A DNA stretch of 64,000 nt from Poriferisodalis sp965214215 (GTDB lineage: Bacteria; Actinomycetota; Acidimicrobiia; Acidimicrobiales; Poriferisodalaceae), in NCBI RefSeq assembly GCF_965214215.1, contig NZ_CBDCBD010000003.1:310001-374000 (forward strand). Direction: 5' to 3'. Each line of letters begins with the position of its first letter. Positions within the stretch are counted from its first letter, which is position 1. Below the pieces are notes generated by a model that worked only from the letters and a program-made list of their open reading frames with translations, had not been told where the DNA came from and made no database searches. Shown one piece after another: positions 1 through 8,713 of the stretch. The translations under genes and the position numbers were made by a program.

Positions 1-63
1 ATGGGCGTGATACTTGCGGCGACCACGCCGATCTGGCTCGACACCTTCGGCATCATCGGCTGA
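1..63 (+). CDS. C-terminal fragment of an unidentified, probably membrane, protein
   Basis: The frame is open from the first base and ends in TGA at 61-63, giving about 20 hydrophobic residues ending in DTFGIIG. This looks like the last transmembrane segment of a transporter or permease truncated by the window edge. The ATG at position 1 is probably internal. The family cannot be decided from so little sequence. Confidence 0.4.
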   Translation: MGVILAATTPIWLDTFGIIG

Positions 64-159
64 GTTCACAGCCGACCAGCCGGTCGGCTCGGCGTGATGT
101 CAACGCATCCGCTCGGCAAGCAGACCGAGCTGCTGCGCTCACCGGTGCGCGTCGCCGGA

Positions 160-1386
160 TCAGGACCAAGGGTCCTCGGGGGTGGGGGGCGGCTTGGGCG
201 CTGGCGTGGTGGCTTCGGCGATGATCTGCGCCGCAGCGGCCACTCCCGATGCGCCCATCGGCGCTTCAACGGCCAACAGGGTGGCCTCGATGGTGCCGAG
301 GGTGCCGAGCAGCATCGGCGGGTTGAGGTGACCCATGTGGCCGATGCGGAATTCGGCGTCGGCGTTGCCGGTGATGCTGAGCCCCAGTGTGAGGCCCGCT
401 TCGCTCTCGCAGGTGGCGCGCAGCTGCTGCGCCGACACCTCGCCGGTGCGGATCATCGTGACCGAGTTTGAGCGATGTGCCCGGTCCACCACGTTCAGCT
501 CGAGACCGCCTGGCGCAGACCAGGCGTCGACGGCTGCGTGAATGGCGCTCGCCATCACACGATGGCGCTCCCAGACGTTCTCCAGGCCTTCCTCGTCGAT
601 CATGTCGAGCGCCTCAGCGAGGCCCCACAGGTGCTGGACCGGCGGCGTGCCGCAGAAGATCCAGTAGTGCGCATCGGGGTCGGTGCGGCGAGTCCAGTCC
701 CAATATGCGGTGCGCAGGTCGGCTCGCTGATGGGCTTCCCACGCCTTCGGAGAGACCCACACCATGCCGAGGCCCGGAGGCACCATCAGGCCCTTCTGGC
801 TGCCCGCCACGGTGACGTCAACGTTCCAGTCGTCCATCTCGAACGGCTCGCACCCCAACGAGGCCACGCAGTCCGCCATCAACAGTGCCGGATGATCAGC
901 CTCGTCCATGGCGCGACGCACTGCGGCGATGTCGTTGCGAACTGATGACGCCGTGTCGGTCTGCGCGACGAGCACAGCGGCGAACTCCCGCCCGACATCG
1001 GCCCGCAAACGTTCGGTGACCGCATCGGGCTCGATGGCAGCTCGATCCGCAGCGTGCAGCACTTCGAACTTGACGCCGCTCATCGCAGCCATCTCGGCCC
1101 AATTCGTGGCGAAGTGCCCGACTTCGAGCACGAGAACCTTGTCGCCGCGAGAGAGCGTGTTGGTGATCGCCATCTCCCAAGCGCCGTGACCGTTCGAGAC
1201 AGCGATGTAGGCCCGATGCTCGGTGCGGGCCAGCGCCGGCAGCCGGTCCAGCAACGAGTAGGTGAGATCCACCACCTCGCCCTCGTAGATATTCGGAATC
1301 GGTCGACGCATAGCGTTCAGGACGCGATCGGGAATGACTGACGGGCCGGGGATCATCACCAGCGGACGGCCGTGTCGCAGCGACAT
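160..1386 (-). CDS. class V aminotransferase, serine/alanine-glyoxylate type
   Basis: A 408-aa PLP enzyme of fold type I. The N-terminus has the PGPS motif (about residues 13-16) that starts alanine-glyoxylate and serine-glyoxylate aminotransferases. The likely Schiff-base lysine is K198 in GSQKGLM, preceded by an ADCVASLG segment where the cofactor-binding Asp sits. The expected reaction is transfer of an amino group from serine, alanine or a related donor to glyoxylate. The ATG at 1386 was chosen over an upstream start because a GGGAG ribosome-binding site lies just before it and homologous sequence begins there. It is divergent from the class III aminotransferase at 1668, so the two may share a catabolic theme. 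The C-terminal 15 residues are Pro-rich and probably disordered. Confidence 0.85.
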   Translation of the reverse strand: MSLRHGRPLVMIPGPSVIPDRVLNAMRRPIPNIYEGEVVDLTYSLLDRLPALARTEHRAYIAVSNGHGAWEMAITNTLSRGDKVLVLEVGHFATNWAEMAAMSGVKFEVLHAADRAAIEPDAVTERLRADVGREFAAVLVAQTDTASSVRNDIAAVRRAMDEADHPALLMADCVASLGCEPFEMDDWNVDVTVAGSQKGLMVPPGLGMVWVSPKAWEAHQRADLRTAYWDWTRRTDPDAHYWIFCGTPPVQHLWGLAEALDMIDEEGLENVWERHRVMASAIHAAVDAWSAPGGLELNVVDRAHRSNSVTMIRTGEVSAQQLRATCESEAGLTLGLSITGNADAEFRIGHMGHLNPPMLLGTLGTIEATLLAVEAPMGASGVAAAAQIIAEATTPAPKPPPTPEDPWS

Positions 1387-1478
1387 CGATACTCCCTTCA
1401 GCGACCGCGCCTGCCAGCGCACCGCCAAACGCCATCAGCCTACGAAACCCCATCGCATTCGCCCGCATTGGCGTAGGG

Positions 1479-1522
1479 GCTGAGCCGATGGGCGAAGCAG
1501 TGGACACCGCGGCCCGTGAGCG
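1479..1522 (+). repeat. dispersed intergenic repeat, copy 1
   Basis: The stretch containing GAGCCGATGGGCGAAGC and ending GCGGCCCGTGAGCG matches, with a few substitutions, the reverse complement of 50202-50244. About 35 of 43 positions agree by eye. It lies in the divergent gap between two aminotransferase genes. Function unknown; it may be a REP-like element. Confidence 0.5.
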
Positions 1523-1667
1523 CGGCGCTCCGTCCGCTCCCATGCCCTTCAGGCGCTGCGCAGTCCTCGGGCACCCCCGGCCGTCCCACCCTTGAACCAG
1601 CAGCGATTGCGTAGGCTGCGCAGAGACCTGTGCCGATGAGGGTGCTCACGGCCACGGGAGCGCACAC

Positions 1668-2903
1668 ATGGGGGTGTCCGAGATGGGCAGCAACGCACTC
1701 ATCCATCCGTTCTCGATTCTCAGCCGCGACGAGAACGAGTTCATCGAGATCGTCTCAGGCGAGGGCGTCATGCTGCGCGACGCTGCCGGCAACGAATACA
1801 TCGACGCGCTCGCCAGCTTGTGGCTGTGCCAGATCGGCCACGGCAATCGCACCGTCATCGACGCGATCACCGCGCAGCTCGACCGGCTGCAGACGTACAA
1901 CACCTTCGAGCCATTCTCCAACGGACCTGCTGTGGAAGTCGCAGAGATGGTGCGAGCGCGCTCCCAGCACCCCGACGGCCGGGTGTTCTTGGGCTGCTCG
2001 GGCTCCGAGGCCATCGACACCGTCTTGAAGTTCGCCCGGCGGATCCACCGGCTGCGCGGCGACGAAGACCGGCAGATCATCGTGCGCCGCACCGGCGGTT
2101 ATCACGGCGTGAACGTGGGCGGCACCAGCGTGCAGGGTCTCGAGCCGATCCGGGACGGCTGGGGCGACCTGCTGCCGCACGTAGTCGAGATTCCCAACGA
2201 CGACGTCGAACCTGCCGCGCAGCTGTTCGCCGAACACGGCGAGCGCATCGCCGCCGTCATCTCCGAGCCGATCCAGGGCGCTGGCGGCGTCATCCCGCCC
2301 CCGCCTGGCTACTTCGAGGGCTTGCGGCGGCTGTGCGATGAGCACGGCGCGCTGCTCATCTTCGACGAGGTGATCTGCGGCTTCGGGCGTACCGGCAGCT
2401 GGTTCGGCGGCCAGACGTTCGGCGTGGTCCCCGACATGTTCACCTTCGCCAAGGGCGTGACCTCGGGCTACCTCCCGCTGTCGGGCGTGGTGGTGTCACG
2501 CGAGATCGCAGACACGCTCGAAGCCGACCAGAACAAGTTCATGCACGGCTACACCTATTCGGGCCACCCCACGGCGTGCGCCGCCGGTGTCGCCAACATC
2601 GGTGTCATCGAGTCCGAAGGGCTGGTGGAACGAGCGAGCGACATCGGCGAGCGGATGGAAGAAGGCTTCTTGGCGCTGCAGGGCGACGGCATGATCGACA
2701 GCTACCGGGGCCTTGGCGGCATCTGGGCCTGCGACATCGGCAGGGACGCCACCGAAGCTCGCGAGGCTTTCCTCAAGCGCGGCGTGATCTCGCGGCCCAT
2801 CGGCAACGCGCTGGGCTTCTGCCCGCCGCTCATCATCACCGATGACGAGATCGGGCTGATGTTCGACCGGCTCGACGACGCACTGCGAGCCACAGCGCCC
2901 TAG
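1668..2903 (+). CDS. class III (omega) aminotransferase
   Basis: A 411-aa PLP-dependent aminotransferase of the acetylornithine/omega-amino acid family. Visible landmarks are the phosphate-binding SGSEAID segment (111-117), the YHG motif (145-147), the cofactor Asp in FDEVICGFGRTG (232-243) and the catalytic Lys262 in FAKGVTSGYLP. The closest functional groups are taurine/beta-alanine/omega-amine:pyruvate transaminases, but the amine substrate cannot be read from sequence. An alternative start at ATG 1683 has a G-rich Shine-Dalgarno-like stretch upstream, so the first five residues are uncertain. It is followed 28 nt downstream by an NTF2-like gene on the same strand, probably co-transcribed. 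Confidence 0.88.
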   Translation: MGVSEMGSNALIHPFSILSRDENEFIEIVSGEGVMLRDAAGNEYIDALASLWLCQIGHGNRTVIDAITAQLDRLQTYNTFEPFSNGPAVEVAEMVRARSQHPDGRVFLGCSGSEAIDTVLKFARRIHRLRGDEDRQIIVRRTGGYHGVNVGGTSVQGLEPIRDGWGDLLPHVVEIPNDDVEPAAQLFAEHGERIAAVISEPIQGAGGVIPPPPGYFEGLRRLCDEHGALLIFDEVICGFGRTGSWFGGQTFGVVPDMFTFAKGVTSGYLPLSGVVVSREIADTLEADQNKFMHGYTYSGHPTACAAGVANIGVIESEGLVERASDIGERMEEGFLALQGDGMIDSYRGLGGIWACDIGRDATEAREAFLKRGVISRPIGNALGFCPPLIITDDEIGLMFDRLDDALRATAP

Positions 2904-2931
2904 AGCGACCATCTCCGAAGGAGTGACGACC

Positions 2932-3363
2932 ATGGAATCTGCGCAGACGCGGGCACTGTTGGAGCGCTACTACGCGGCGCTGACCACGGCCGACAGAGAC
3001 GCGATGTTGGAGTGTCTCGACCCGGAGGTCACCTGGGTGCTGCCCGAAACGGCCGCGCAGGGCAATGCCGTCGACACGATGTCCGGTGCGAAAGAAGTAG
3101 TCGAAGCCTTGGGTGGCCGCGTGGTCCGCCAGACCTTCGACATCTCCCAGCCGATCAGCCTCGAGGTCCGCAGGATGATCGTCGACGGCGGCACCGCCGT
3201 CGTGCAGCAGCGGCTCACAGCCACCGCCAAGGCCACTGGTCGCGAGTACGACAACCAGTACTGCTGGGTGTACGACTGCCGCGGCGGCTTGATCGCCCAC
3301 ATGGAGGAGTACACCGACACGCTCTATGCGGCACAGCGAATGGGCTGGGACCTCGGCGTCTGA
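2932..3363 (+). CDS. SnoaL/NTF2-like protein
   Basis: A 143-aa protein of the NTF2-like fold: an N-terminal helix (ALLERYYAALTTADRDAML), then a mixed beta-sheet with an EVTWVLP strand and a C-terminal EEYTDTLYA segment typical of SnoaL-like proteins. Members are small isomerases, hydratases or ligand-binding proteins, and nothing here fixes the substrate. The ATG at 2932 was chosen because AGGAG lies 8 nt before it; an in-frame GTG at 2923 overlaps that ribosome-binding site. It sits between the class III aminotransferase and the amidohydrolase, so a role in the same amine or amino-acid catabolic unit is likely but inferred. Confidence 0.75.
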   Translation: MESAQTRALLERYYAALTTADRDAMLECLDPEVTWVLPETAAQGNAVDTMSGAKEVVEALGGRVVRQTFDISQPISLEVRRMIVDGGTAVVQQRLTATAKATGREYDNQYCWVYDCRGGLIAHMEEYTDTLYAAQRMGWDLGV

Positions 3364-3541
3364 CGGCGTCTCATCAGGCTGCGCCAGATGTGAGGGGGCC
3401 GCGTCCGACAGCCTCACACCCGACAGCGTCCCGTCGCCGGCAAGCACGCCATAGGCCTCGTCGGGCACAATCAGAACAGCGAACGCAGCGCGATCGATCG
3501 CATCGACCGCGCCGAACGATGGAACCTCGGGAGAAATCGCC

Positions 3542-5239
3542 ATGAGCACCTACGACATCGTCATCAAGGACGGAATGATCTTCGACGGCACCGGAGCGCC
3601 ACGAGTGCGCGGTGACGTCGGCATCGCCGGGGGCAGGATCGCCGCCGTCGGACGTGTGGATGCTCGCGAGGGCGCCAAGATCATCGACGCCTCGGGCATG
3701 CACATCGCGCCGGGCTTCGTCGACTTGCACACCCACTACGACGCCCAGGTGTTCTGGGACCCGTACTGCACGCTGTCGGGCTGGCACGGCATCACGTCGG
3801 TCGCCATCGGCAACTGCGGTTTCGGTTTCGCCCCGGTCGACCCCGACATGCGCGAGTACGCCATGCGCTCGATGACCCGGGTGGAGGCCATCCCCTATGA
3901 GTCCATGCGCCAAGGCATGCCGTGGGACTGGGTGACGTTCCCCGAGTACCTCGACAGCCTTGAGCGCACGCCCAAGGCGCTCAACATCCTGCCGTACGTG
4001 CCGATCGGCCCGATGCTGGTGATGGTGCTAGGCCTCGACGACGCCAAGGACGGCCGCATGCCGACGGTGGGCGAGCACGAGATGCTGGCCAAGCTGGTGC
4101 ATGAGGCGATGGACGCCGGCGGCTGCGGCTGGTCGGCCCAGCGGCTGCCTCCCACCGGTCCCGCTGCGGTGCAGCGCGACTGGGACGGCACGCCGATGCC
4201 CACCGACATGATGAACGACGAGACGGCACTCGTCCTCGCCAGGGTGCTGGCCGAGCGCAACGAAGGCGTCGTGCAGATGACGCTGACCAGCGGCAATGTG
4301 ACTCACGACCTCGCTCATCTCGAGGAGATCGCGTCGATCAGCGGCCGCCCGTTGCTGCACAACGTGGTGCAGGCCTTCGAGGACAAGCCCACCATCCACC
4401 AGCGCCAGATCGAGTGGCTGGAGCGCTGCCGCGAGCAGGGTGTGCCGGTCTACGGCCAAGGCGTCACCAGCGATGCAGGGTTCACCTTCACCCTCGAAGA
4501 CTGGAACCTCTACGACGACTCCGAAGCGTGGATGGAAGCCTGCATGGGTGACAAGGCCGAACGGCTGGCGAAGATGTCCGATCCCAGCCGCCGGCAGGCC
4601 CTCAAGGACACCCTTCCTCGCACGGCGACGGCGCCGCTCGAGACGGTGACGATCCTGTCGCCGCGCAGCGCCTCGACCGAGCAGTACCGGGAGATGTCGG
4701 TCGGCCAGGCAGCCGAGATGGCTGGCAAGGACCCGGTAGACCTCATGCTTGACGTCGCCGTCACCGACGGGCTCGACACGCTGTTCTTCGTGGCGCCGCC
4801 GCAGGGCAATTCAGACCTGCTGCGAGATGTGGTGCAGTACCCGCACATGCTGTTCGGTGTGTCCGACGGCGGTGCGCACACCAAGTTCCTCACGGCCGGG
4901 CGCTACCCGACTGAGACGCTGACCGAGCATGTACGCGAGAACCAGTGGGTGACCTACGAGGAAGCCCACCGTCGCCTCTCTGCGCTGCCCGCACAGCTCG
5001 CCGGGTTCCGCGACCGAGGACTGATCCGCAACGGCGGCCCCGCCGACGTGCTGGTGTACGACCCCGAGAATCTGGAAATCGGTCCCAACGAGGTCGTCCA
5101 CGATCTGCCAGGCGGCGAGTGGCGCCGGATCCAACGAGCCAGCGGGTATCGCAGCGTCATCGTGAACGGCGCCGAGACCATCTCCGAGGACACACAGACC
5201 GAGACCTACAGCGGCCACCTCCTCCGCCACGGAGGCTGA
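3542..5239 (+). CDS. amidohydrolase, D-aminoacylase/dihydroorotase-like
   Basis: A 565-aa zinc-dependent amidohydrolase. The N-terminal beta-sandwich strands lead into PGFVDLHTHYDAQ, with metal ligands at His63 and His65, and the C-terminus has the SDGGAHTKF segment carrying the catalytic Asp. Length and the DAQVFWDP motif place it among N-acyl-D-amino-acid deacylases. It would remove an acyl or carbamoyl group from an amide, but the true substrate is unknown. A 180-nt gap separates it from the preceding NTF2-like gene. The downstream 158 nt before the next gene show no clear signal. Confidence 0.85.
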   Translation: MSTYDIVIKDGMIFDGTGAPRVRGDVGIAGGRIAAVGRVDAREGAKIIDASGMHIAPGFVDLHTHYDAQVFWDPYCTLSGWHGITSVAIGNCGFGFAPVDPDMREYAMRSMTRVEAIPYESMRQGMPWDWVTFPEYLDSLERTPKALNILPYVPIGPMLVMVLGLDDAKDGRMPTVGEHEMLAKLVHEAMDAGGCGWSAQRLPPTGPAAVQRDWDGTPMPTDMMNDETALVLARVLAERNEGVVQMTLTSGNVTHDLAHLEEIASISGRPLLHNVVQAFEDKPTIHQRQIEWLERCREQGVPVYGQGVTSDAGFTFTLEDWNLYDDSEAWMEACMGDKAERLAKMSDPSRRQALKDTLPRTATAPLETVTILSPRSASTEQYREMSVGQAAEMAGKDPVDLMLDVAVTDGLDTLFFVAPPQGNSDLLRDVVQYPHMLFGVSDGGAHTKFLTAGRYPTETLTEHVRENQWVTYEEAHRRLSALPAQLAGFRDRGLIRNGGPADVLVYDPENLEIGPNEVVHDLPGGEWRRIQRASGYRSVIVNGAETISEDTQTETYSGHLLRHGG

Positions 5240-5396
5240 CGCACCGCACCCAGAGCCCTGCTTGCGCCGCGGCCCATAGCGACACTGCCGCTATCTTGAT
5301 GTCACACCCACCTGATCATCATGTCTCACACGACCTGTATCCAGAGAACGCAGTCAGCGTGAGTCAGCACGTTTGGCACAACGACAAGGCGCACCG

Positions 5397-5603
5397 ATGA
5401 GCGACGAAGCAGACCGGTACGACGACATTGAGGTCATCGTGCTAGATGACGACGAGGTGCGCGTCATGATTGACAACGCGCTCGCCGAGGCTGGCTGCAC
5501 CTGGGAAGAACTTCAGCGTCAGGCGGCCGACGGGCGATTCGAGAGCCACATTGCCCGCGAAGCTTGGTTCGTGGTCTCTTCCTTTGAGCCGCTCCCAGCC
5601 TGA
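5397..5603 (+). CDS. small acidic protein, possible antitoxin-like partner
   Basis: A 68-aa protein, unusually acidic at its start (EADRYDDIEVIVLDDDEVR), followed by a helical LAEAGCTWEELQRQA stretch. No family is recognised with confidence. The ATG at 5397 was preferred to an upstream TTG. Its 3' end overlaps the likely start of the next gene, the arrangement of a coupled two-gene unit, and it lies just upstream of three toxin-antitoxin loci. An antitoxin role is possible, from context only. Confidence 0.5.
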   Translation: MSDEADRYDDIEVIVLDDDEVRVMIDNALAEAGCTWEELQRQAADGRFESHIAREAWFVVSSFEPLPA

Positions 5604-6261
5604 CCTGCGCCGTCAGGCCCAAGATTTCGCGGGAGAACTCTCTGACCTGCTGAACGGCACCGTCACGGACGGCATACGCATCAGAGCAATCATGCACAAG
5701 GATGGCCGGGCCTTCGTAGGGTTCCGCATCAGCCAAGAACATCCGAGAGGTGAGGCTGTTCCGCTGACGATCTCAAGATCGGCAGCGCGTCTCAGCCTCA
5801 AGATCATCCAGACCCTTGAACTTGACCCTGAACGCCGCTACCTGACCACGACGAAGAGTGCGTACACGATCGCTTCTGCGGGTGATGGCCTCCCTGTGCT
5901 GACATACGACTACGTACGAGTGCCGACCAATCAGTACCCGGCAGCACACTTGCACGTACATGGAGACGTCCAGAGGTGTCAACACATCCTGAACATCTGT
6001 GGCCATGAGCGGCGGCGTCCCGTTGACCTGCATCTGCCGGTCGGCGGACGCAGATTCAGACCAAGTCTCGAAGACCTGATCGAGTTCTGCATCCTTGAAG
6101 ACTTGGTGACACCGCGGCCAGACTGGCACAAGACGCTCGAGGCATCGCGTACTCGATTCCACTTTCAGCAACTCCGGGCGATGGTCCGGCGCGATCCGGA
6201 CACGGCGGCAGAAGAACTGCGCGATATCGGATGGACATCAACTGCACCAAGCGACACATAG
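5584..6261 (+). CDS. hypothetical protein, second gene of a small two-gene unit
   Basis: A roughly 225-aa protein of unrecognised family. Only a TTG at 5584 gives a start near the end of the upstream gene; the frame is open further back to 5470, but that would overlap the small gene heavily. Visible features are an AFVGFRIS strand, a His-rich HLHVHGD segment in the middle and a charged helical C-terminus (RRDPDTAAEELRDIGW). It overlaps the upstream acidic protein by about 20 nt, suggesting translational coupling. Function unknown; the setting among TA modules makes a toxin or stability role plausible but unproven. Confidence 0.55.
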   Translation: MSRSQPDLRRQAQDFAGELSDLLNGTVTDGIRIRAIMHKDGRAFVGFRISQEHPRGEAVPLTISRSAARLSLKIIQTLELDPERRYLTTTKSAYTIASAGDGLPVLTYDYVRVPTNQYPAAHLHVHGDVQRCQHILNICGHERRRPVDLHLPVGGRRFRPSLEDLIEFCILEDLVTPRPDWHKTLEASRTRFHFQQLRAMVRRDPDTAAEELRDIGWTSTAPSDT

Positions 6262-6263
6262 TG

Positions 6264-6435
6264 TCAGCCGTGATGGAAGCAGTCTTGGCCGCGAAAGACG
6301 AACTCGAATTCCGTGAATGAGTTGCTGATCGTCAACGCTTCGGCCGTCGTCGACGTGCACATCGACGCCCTCGCGGCCGAAGCAATCCGCTTTCGTCTGA
6401 GATCGGAGGCTCAGGAGTCAGGCCGTAGGAACTGA
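6264..6435 (+). pseudogene. decayed vapBC junction (vapB tail plus vapC head)
   Basis: Two overlapping frames resemble the junction of the intact vapBC pair at 8486-9116. The first ends AKDELEFRE-stop, matching the VapB tail VRDEFEFGE. The second starts at GTG 6313 with VNELLIVNASAVVD, matching the VapC head MSESLIVDASAVVD. The 8-nt overlap of stop and start is the same in both copies. The fragment stops after 40 codons at 6433-6435, and the first PIN aspartate is replaced by Asn (VNAS instead of VDAS). It is a remnant of a duplicated or independently acquired TA module and is unlikely to be functional. Confidence 0.7.
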
Positions 6436-6556
6436 CCGATCCTCTGGGTCATGAGAAGGGCTGCTCCATTTCGTCGCAACACGTAGATCAGTGTGTTGGC
6501 ACACAATTTCGGTGATACCTGTATTTTTTCCTGGGAACCAAAATATCGCCATGAGC

Positions 6557-6562
6557 TATAAT
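6557..6562 (+). promoter_or_regulatory. probable -10 box for hipBA
   Basis: A perfect TATAAT lies 46 nt before the hipB start in a locally AT-rich stretch (6500-6600). No good -35 hexamer is seen. A small inverted repeat, GTGTG-TTGG-CACAC, occurs about 60 nt further upstream and could be a repressor site. Confidence 0.35.
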
Positions 6563-6608
6563 CTCGCGACTCTGCGGTAAATTGCTGCTCATCACGAAAT
6601 GTTGTGCC

Positions 6609-6905
6609 ATGACAGACCCGACACCCACCGAGTTCATCGACTTCGACATCCGCACGCCGCGTCGCCTCGCACGCACATTGCGCAACCACCGCCGCAGCCT
6701 CAGGCTCACCCAAGCCGATGTCGCCAGTCGAGCCGGAGTTTCGGTGCAATGGCTCAGCGACTTTGAAACTGGCCGCACACCCGGCGGCGCCGACCGTGTC
6801 ACCGCAGTGCTCACAGCACTGGGGCTCTCGCTCGCAGTCCACGCCCGCCCGGTCACCGCCATCGACGCAGTCCTCGCCACCCACACAGAACCGCCCGACG
6901 GCTGA
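6609..6905 (+). CDS. hipB: HipB-like antitoxin, XRE-family repressor
   Basis: A 98-aa protein with one XRE helix-turn-helix (about residues 20-75): RSLRLTQADVASRAGVS then VQWLSDFETGR, the classic Cro/CI pattern. HipB proteins bind operator DNA, autorepress the operon and neutralise HipA. It lies 13 nt upstream of the HipA-like kinase gene, the expected order. The ATG at 6609 gives a start that fits the family; an open frame extends 9 codons further up but is in the AT-rich promoter region. Confidence 0.82.
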   Translation: MTDPTPTEFIDFDIRTPRRLARTLRNHRRSLRLTQADVASRAGVSVQWLSDFETGRTPGGADRVTAVLTALGLSLAVHARPVTAIDAVLATHTEPPDG

Positions 6906-6918
6906 CCCGGCCGCAGCC

Positions 6919-8220
6919 ATGCCCTCCGAACCCCTCGCTGTTCTCATCGCCGGACGACACGCCGCTGTCATCGACCGATTCCGCCGTCGGCTGCGCCTCA
7001 CCTACGACCCCGCATATGCCGCCGACCCGGCCGCATCCCCGCTGTCACTGTCACTGCCCCTCAACGACCCCGTCGCCGAAGGGCCACGCGTCAGCGGCTG
7101 GCTCGACGGCGTCCTGCCCGGCAACGACATGGTCCGCAGCCGCTGGGCCGCGAAGCACGGGGCGCTGTCGGATTCCCCGCTCGACCTGCTGAGCACTCCG
7201 CTGGGGCTGGACCTACCCGGTGCCGTGCAGACATGCCCCCTCGGCCACCTCGATGACATCGCCTCCCGCCCCTCGGGTATCGACTGGCTCAGCACGCCGC
7301 AGTTCGAAGAACTCGTAGACGAACTCGTCCGCGAACAGAGATGGCAGCGCAGCCATGCACGATCGGCGTGGAGCCTTGCCGGCGCCCAGTCCAAGACTGC
7401 GCTCGTGCGCAACGGCGACCGCTGGGGCGAACCTTGGGGCAACATCCCCTCCACACACATCCTCAAGCCGTCCATGCGCGACCTCGCCGACCAGGCCGTG
7501 AACGAGCATCTCTGTCTCGCAGCGGCCCGCCACTGCGGACTCGCCGTCGCCCGCTCACATGCACTGCGAGTCGGCGACCACAGCGTCATCGCCGTGCGCC
7601 GCTTCGACCGCTCCGCAGCAGCAGACGGCACCGTCACCAGAGTCCACCAAGAGGACTTCCAGCAAGCGTGCGGCGAGCCCGGCACCTTCATCTACAGGAC
7701 CGAGAATCGCGGCCACCCGCTCAGCCGTCTCGCACGCTTGCTCGCCGACAACAGCGCCGATCCCGACGCAGACCTTCGCAGGTTCTTCGACGCCCTCGTG
7801 TTCAACTGGCTCGTGTGCAACAGCGACGCCCACTCCAAGAACTACAGCATCCTGCTCGGCCCCCGCGAATGTCGCCTCGCACCGCTCTATGACATCTGGT
7901 CACTCCTGCCCTATGAGGGCGATCTGAGCCGGTCGCACACGTTGGCCATGCCTGCCCTGGCTGACCGGCGCATCCTCGCCGCAGAGAACCCCCAGGCATG
8001 GACCACGACCGCGTCAACGATCGGGCTGCGCAACTTCGACGGGCCAAAACGCGCCGCACAGCTCTCAGCCGCCGTGGGCCCGGCGTTCAACCGAGCCGCC
8101 GACGAACTGCCCGATGCCATGCGCGCCTCCCCCATCGTGCAAGCGCTCACCGTCGCCATGAACCAGCGCTCCCGGCACTGCGGGGCCGCACTGAGCCCCA
8201 GCCGAGCGCCGGCCAGCTGA
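6919..8220 (+). CDS. hipA: HipA-like serine/threonine kinase toxin
   Basis: A 433-aa HipA-fold kinase. Landmarks are the glycine-rich SLAGAQSKTAL loop, the HILKP strand with the ATP-binding lysine, the catalytic loop NWLVCNSDAHSKNYSIL (Asp and Asn present) and the metal-binding LAPLYDIWS, equivalent to the DFG motif. All key kinase residues appear intact. HipA toxins phosphorylate targets such as glutamyl-tRNA synthetase and induce dormancy. The ATG at 6919 was chosen because the family's N-terminal domain begins just after it and because it follows hipB by 13 nt; the frame is open further upstream but overlaps hipB. Confidence 0.85.
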   Translation: MPSEPLAVLIAGRHAAVIDRFRRRLRLTYDPAYAADPAASPLSLSLPLNDPVAEGPRVSGWLDGVLPGNDMVRSRWAAKHGALSDSPLDLLSTPLGLDLPGAVQTCPLGHLDDIASRPSGIDWLSTPQFEELVDELVREQRWQRSHARSAWSLAGAQSKTALVRNGDRWGEPWGNIPSTHILKPSMRDLADQAVNEHLCLAAARHCGLAVARSHALRVGDHSVIAVRRFDRSAAADGTVTRVHQEDFQQACGEPGTFIYRTENRGHPLSRLARLLADNSADPDADLRRFFDALVFNWLVCNSDAHSKNYSILLGPRECRLAPLYDIWSLLPYEGDLSRSHTLAMPALADRRILAAENPQAWTTTASTIGLRNFDGPKRAAQLSAAVGPAFNRAADELPDAMRASPIVQALTVAMNQRSRHCGAALSPSRAPAS

Positions 8221-8485
8221 CGATCCCGACAGGTGCCGCGGCGGCCCCAGTCGGTGCCACGGCGGCTGACTGAACTCAGGCATCACCTCAGATTCGATGT
8301 CGAATAGCTGAGGGTCACGCCCTGCCAGACGGTGGCGAACGGACCGGTGTCGGCAGCGGGATGAGGTGCTCGCAGGAGCATCAGCTGCATGCCGAAATCC
8401 GTTTGCCTGTCATCCCACGATGACTCCATGCTGGCGGTGCATGTCTACGGCCGACCGACCAGGAGCGAGTGTGTACGCTATGCGC

Positions 8486-8713
8486 ATGGCACGCGTGAAT
8501 GTCTACCTGCCGGACGATCTCGCTACGAGAGCGCGCGCAGCCGACCTGAACGTTTCCAGGCTGACGCAAGCCGCCATTCAGCGCGAGCTCGACAGATGCG
8601 CGCTCGACGAGTGGCTCGACGAAGTGGCGGCTTTGCCCCCGACGGGCATCGACGACGAGACGGCCCAAGCAGCCATCACGGCCGTCAGGGACGAATTCGA
8701 GTTCGGTGAGTGA
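8486..8713 (+). CDS. vapB: VapB-like ribbon-helix-helix antitoxin
   Basis: A 75-aa protein. The N-terminus MARVNVYLPDDLATRARAA is a ribbon-helix-helix beta-strand and first helix, followed by LNVSRLTQAAIQREL as the second helix. The C-terminal acidic tail (AITAVRDEFEFGE) would wrap the toxin. RHH antitoxins of this kind (CcdA/VapB type) repress their own operon. The end overlaps the vapC start by 8 nt, indicating coupled translation. A decayed copy of the tail is at 6264-6320. Confidence 0.82.
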   Translation: MARVNVYLPDDLATRARAADLNVSRLTQAAIQRELDRCALDEWLDEVAALPPTGIDDETAQAAITAVRDEFEFGE

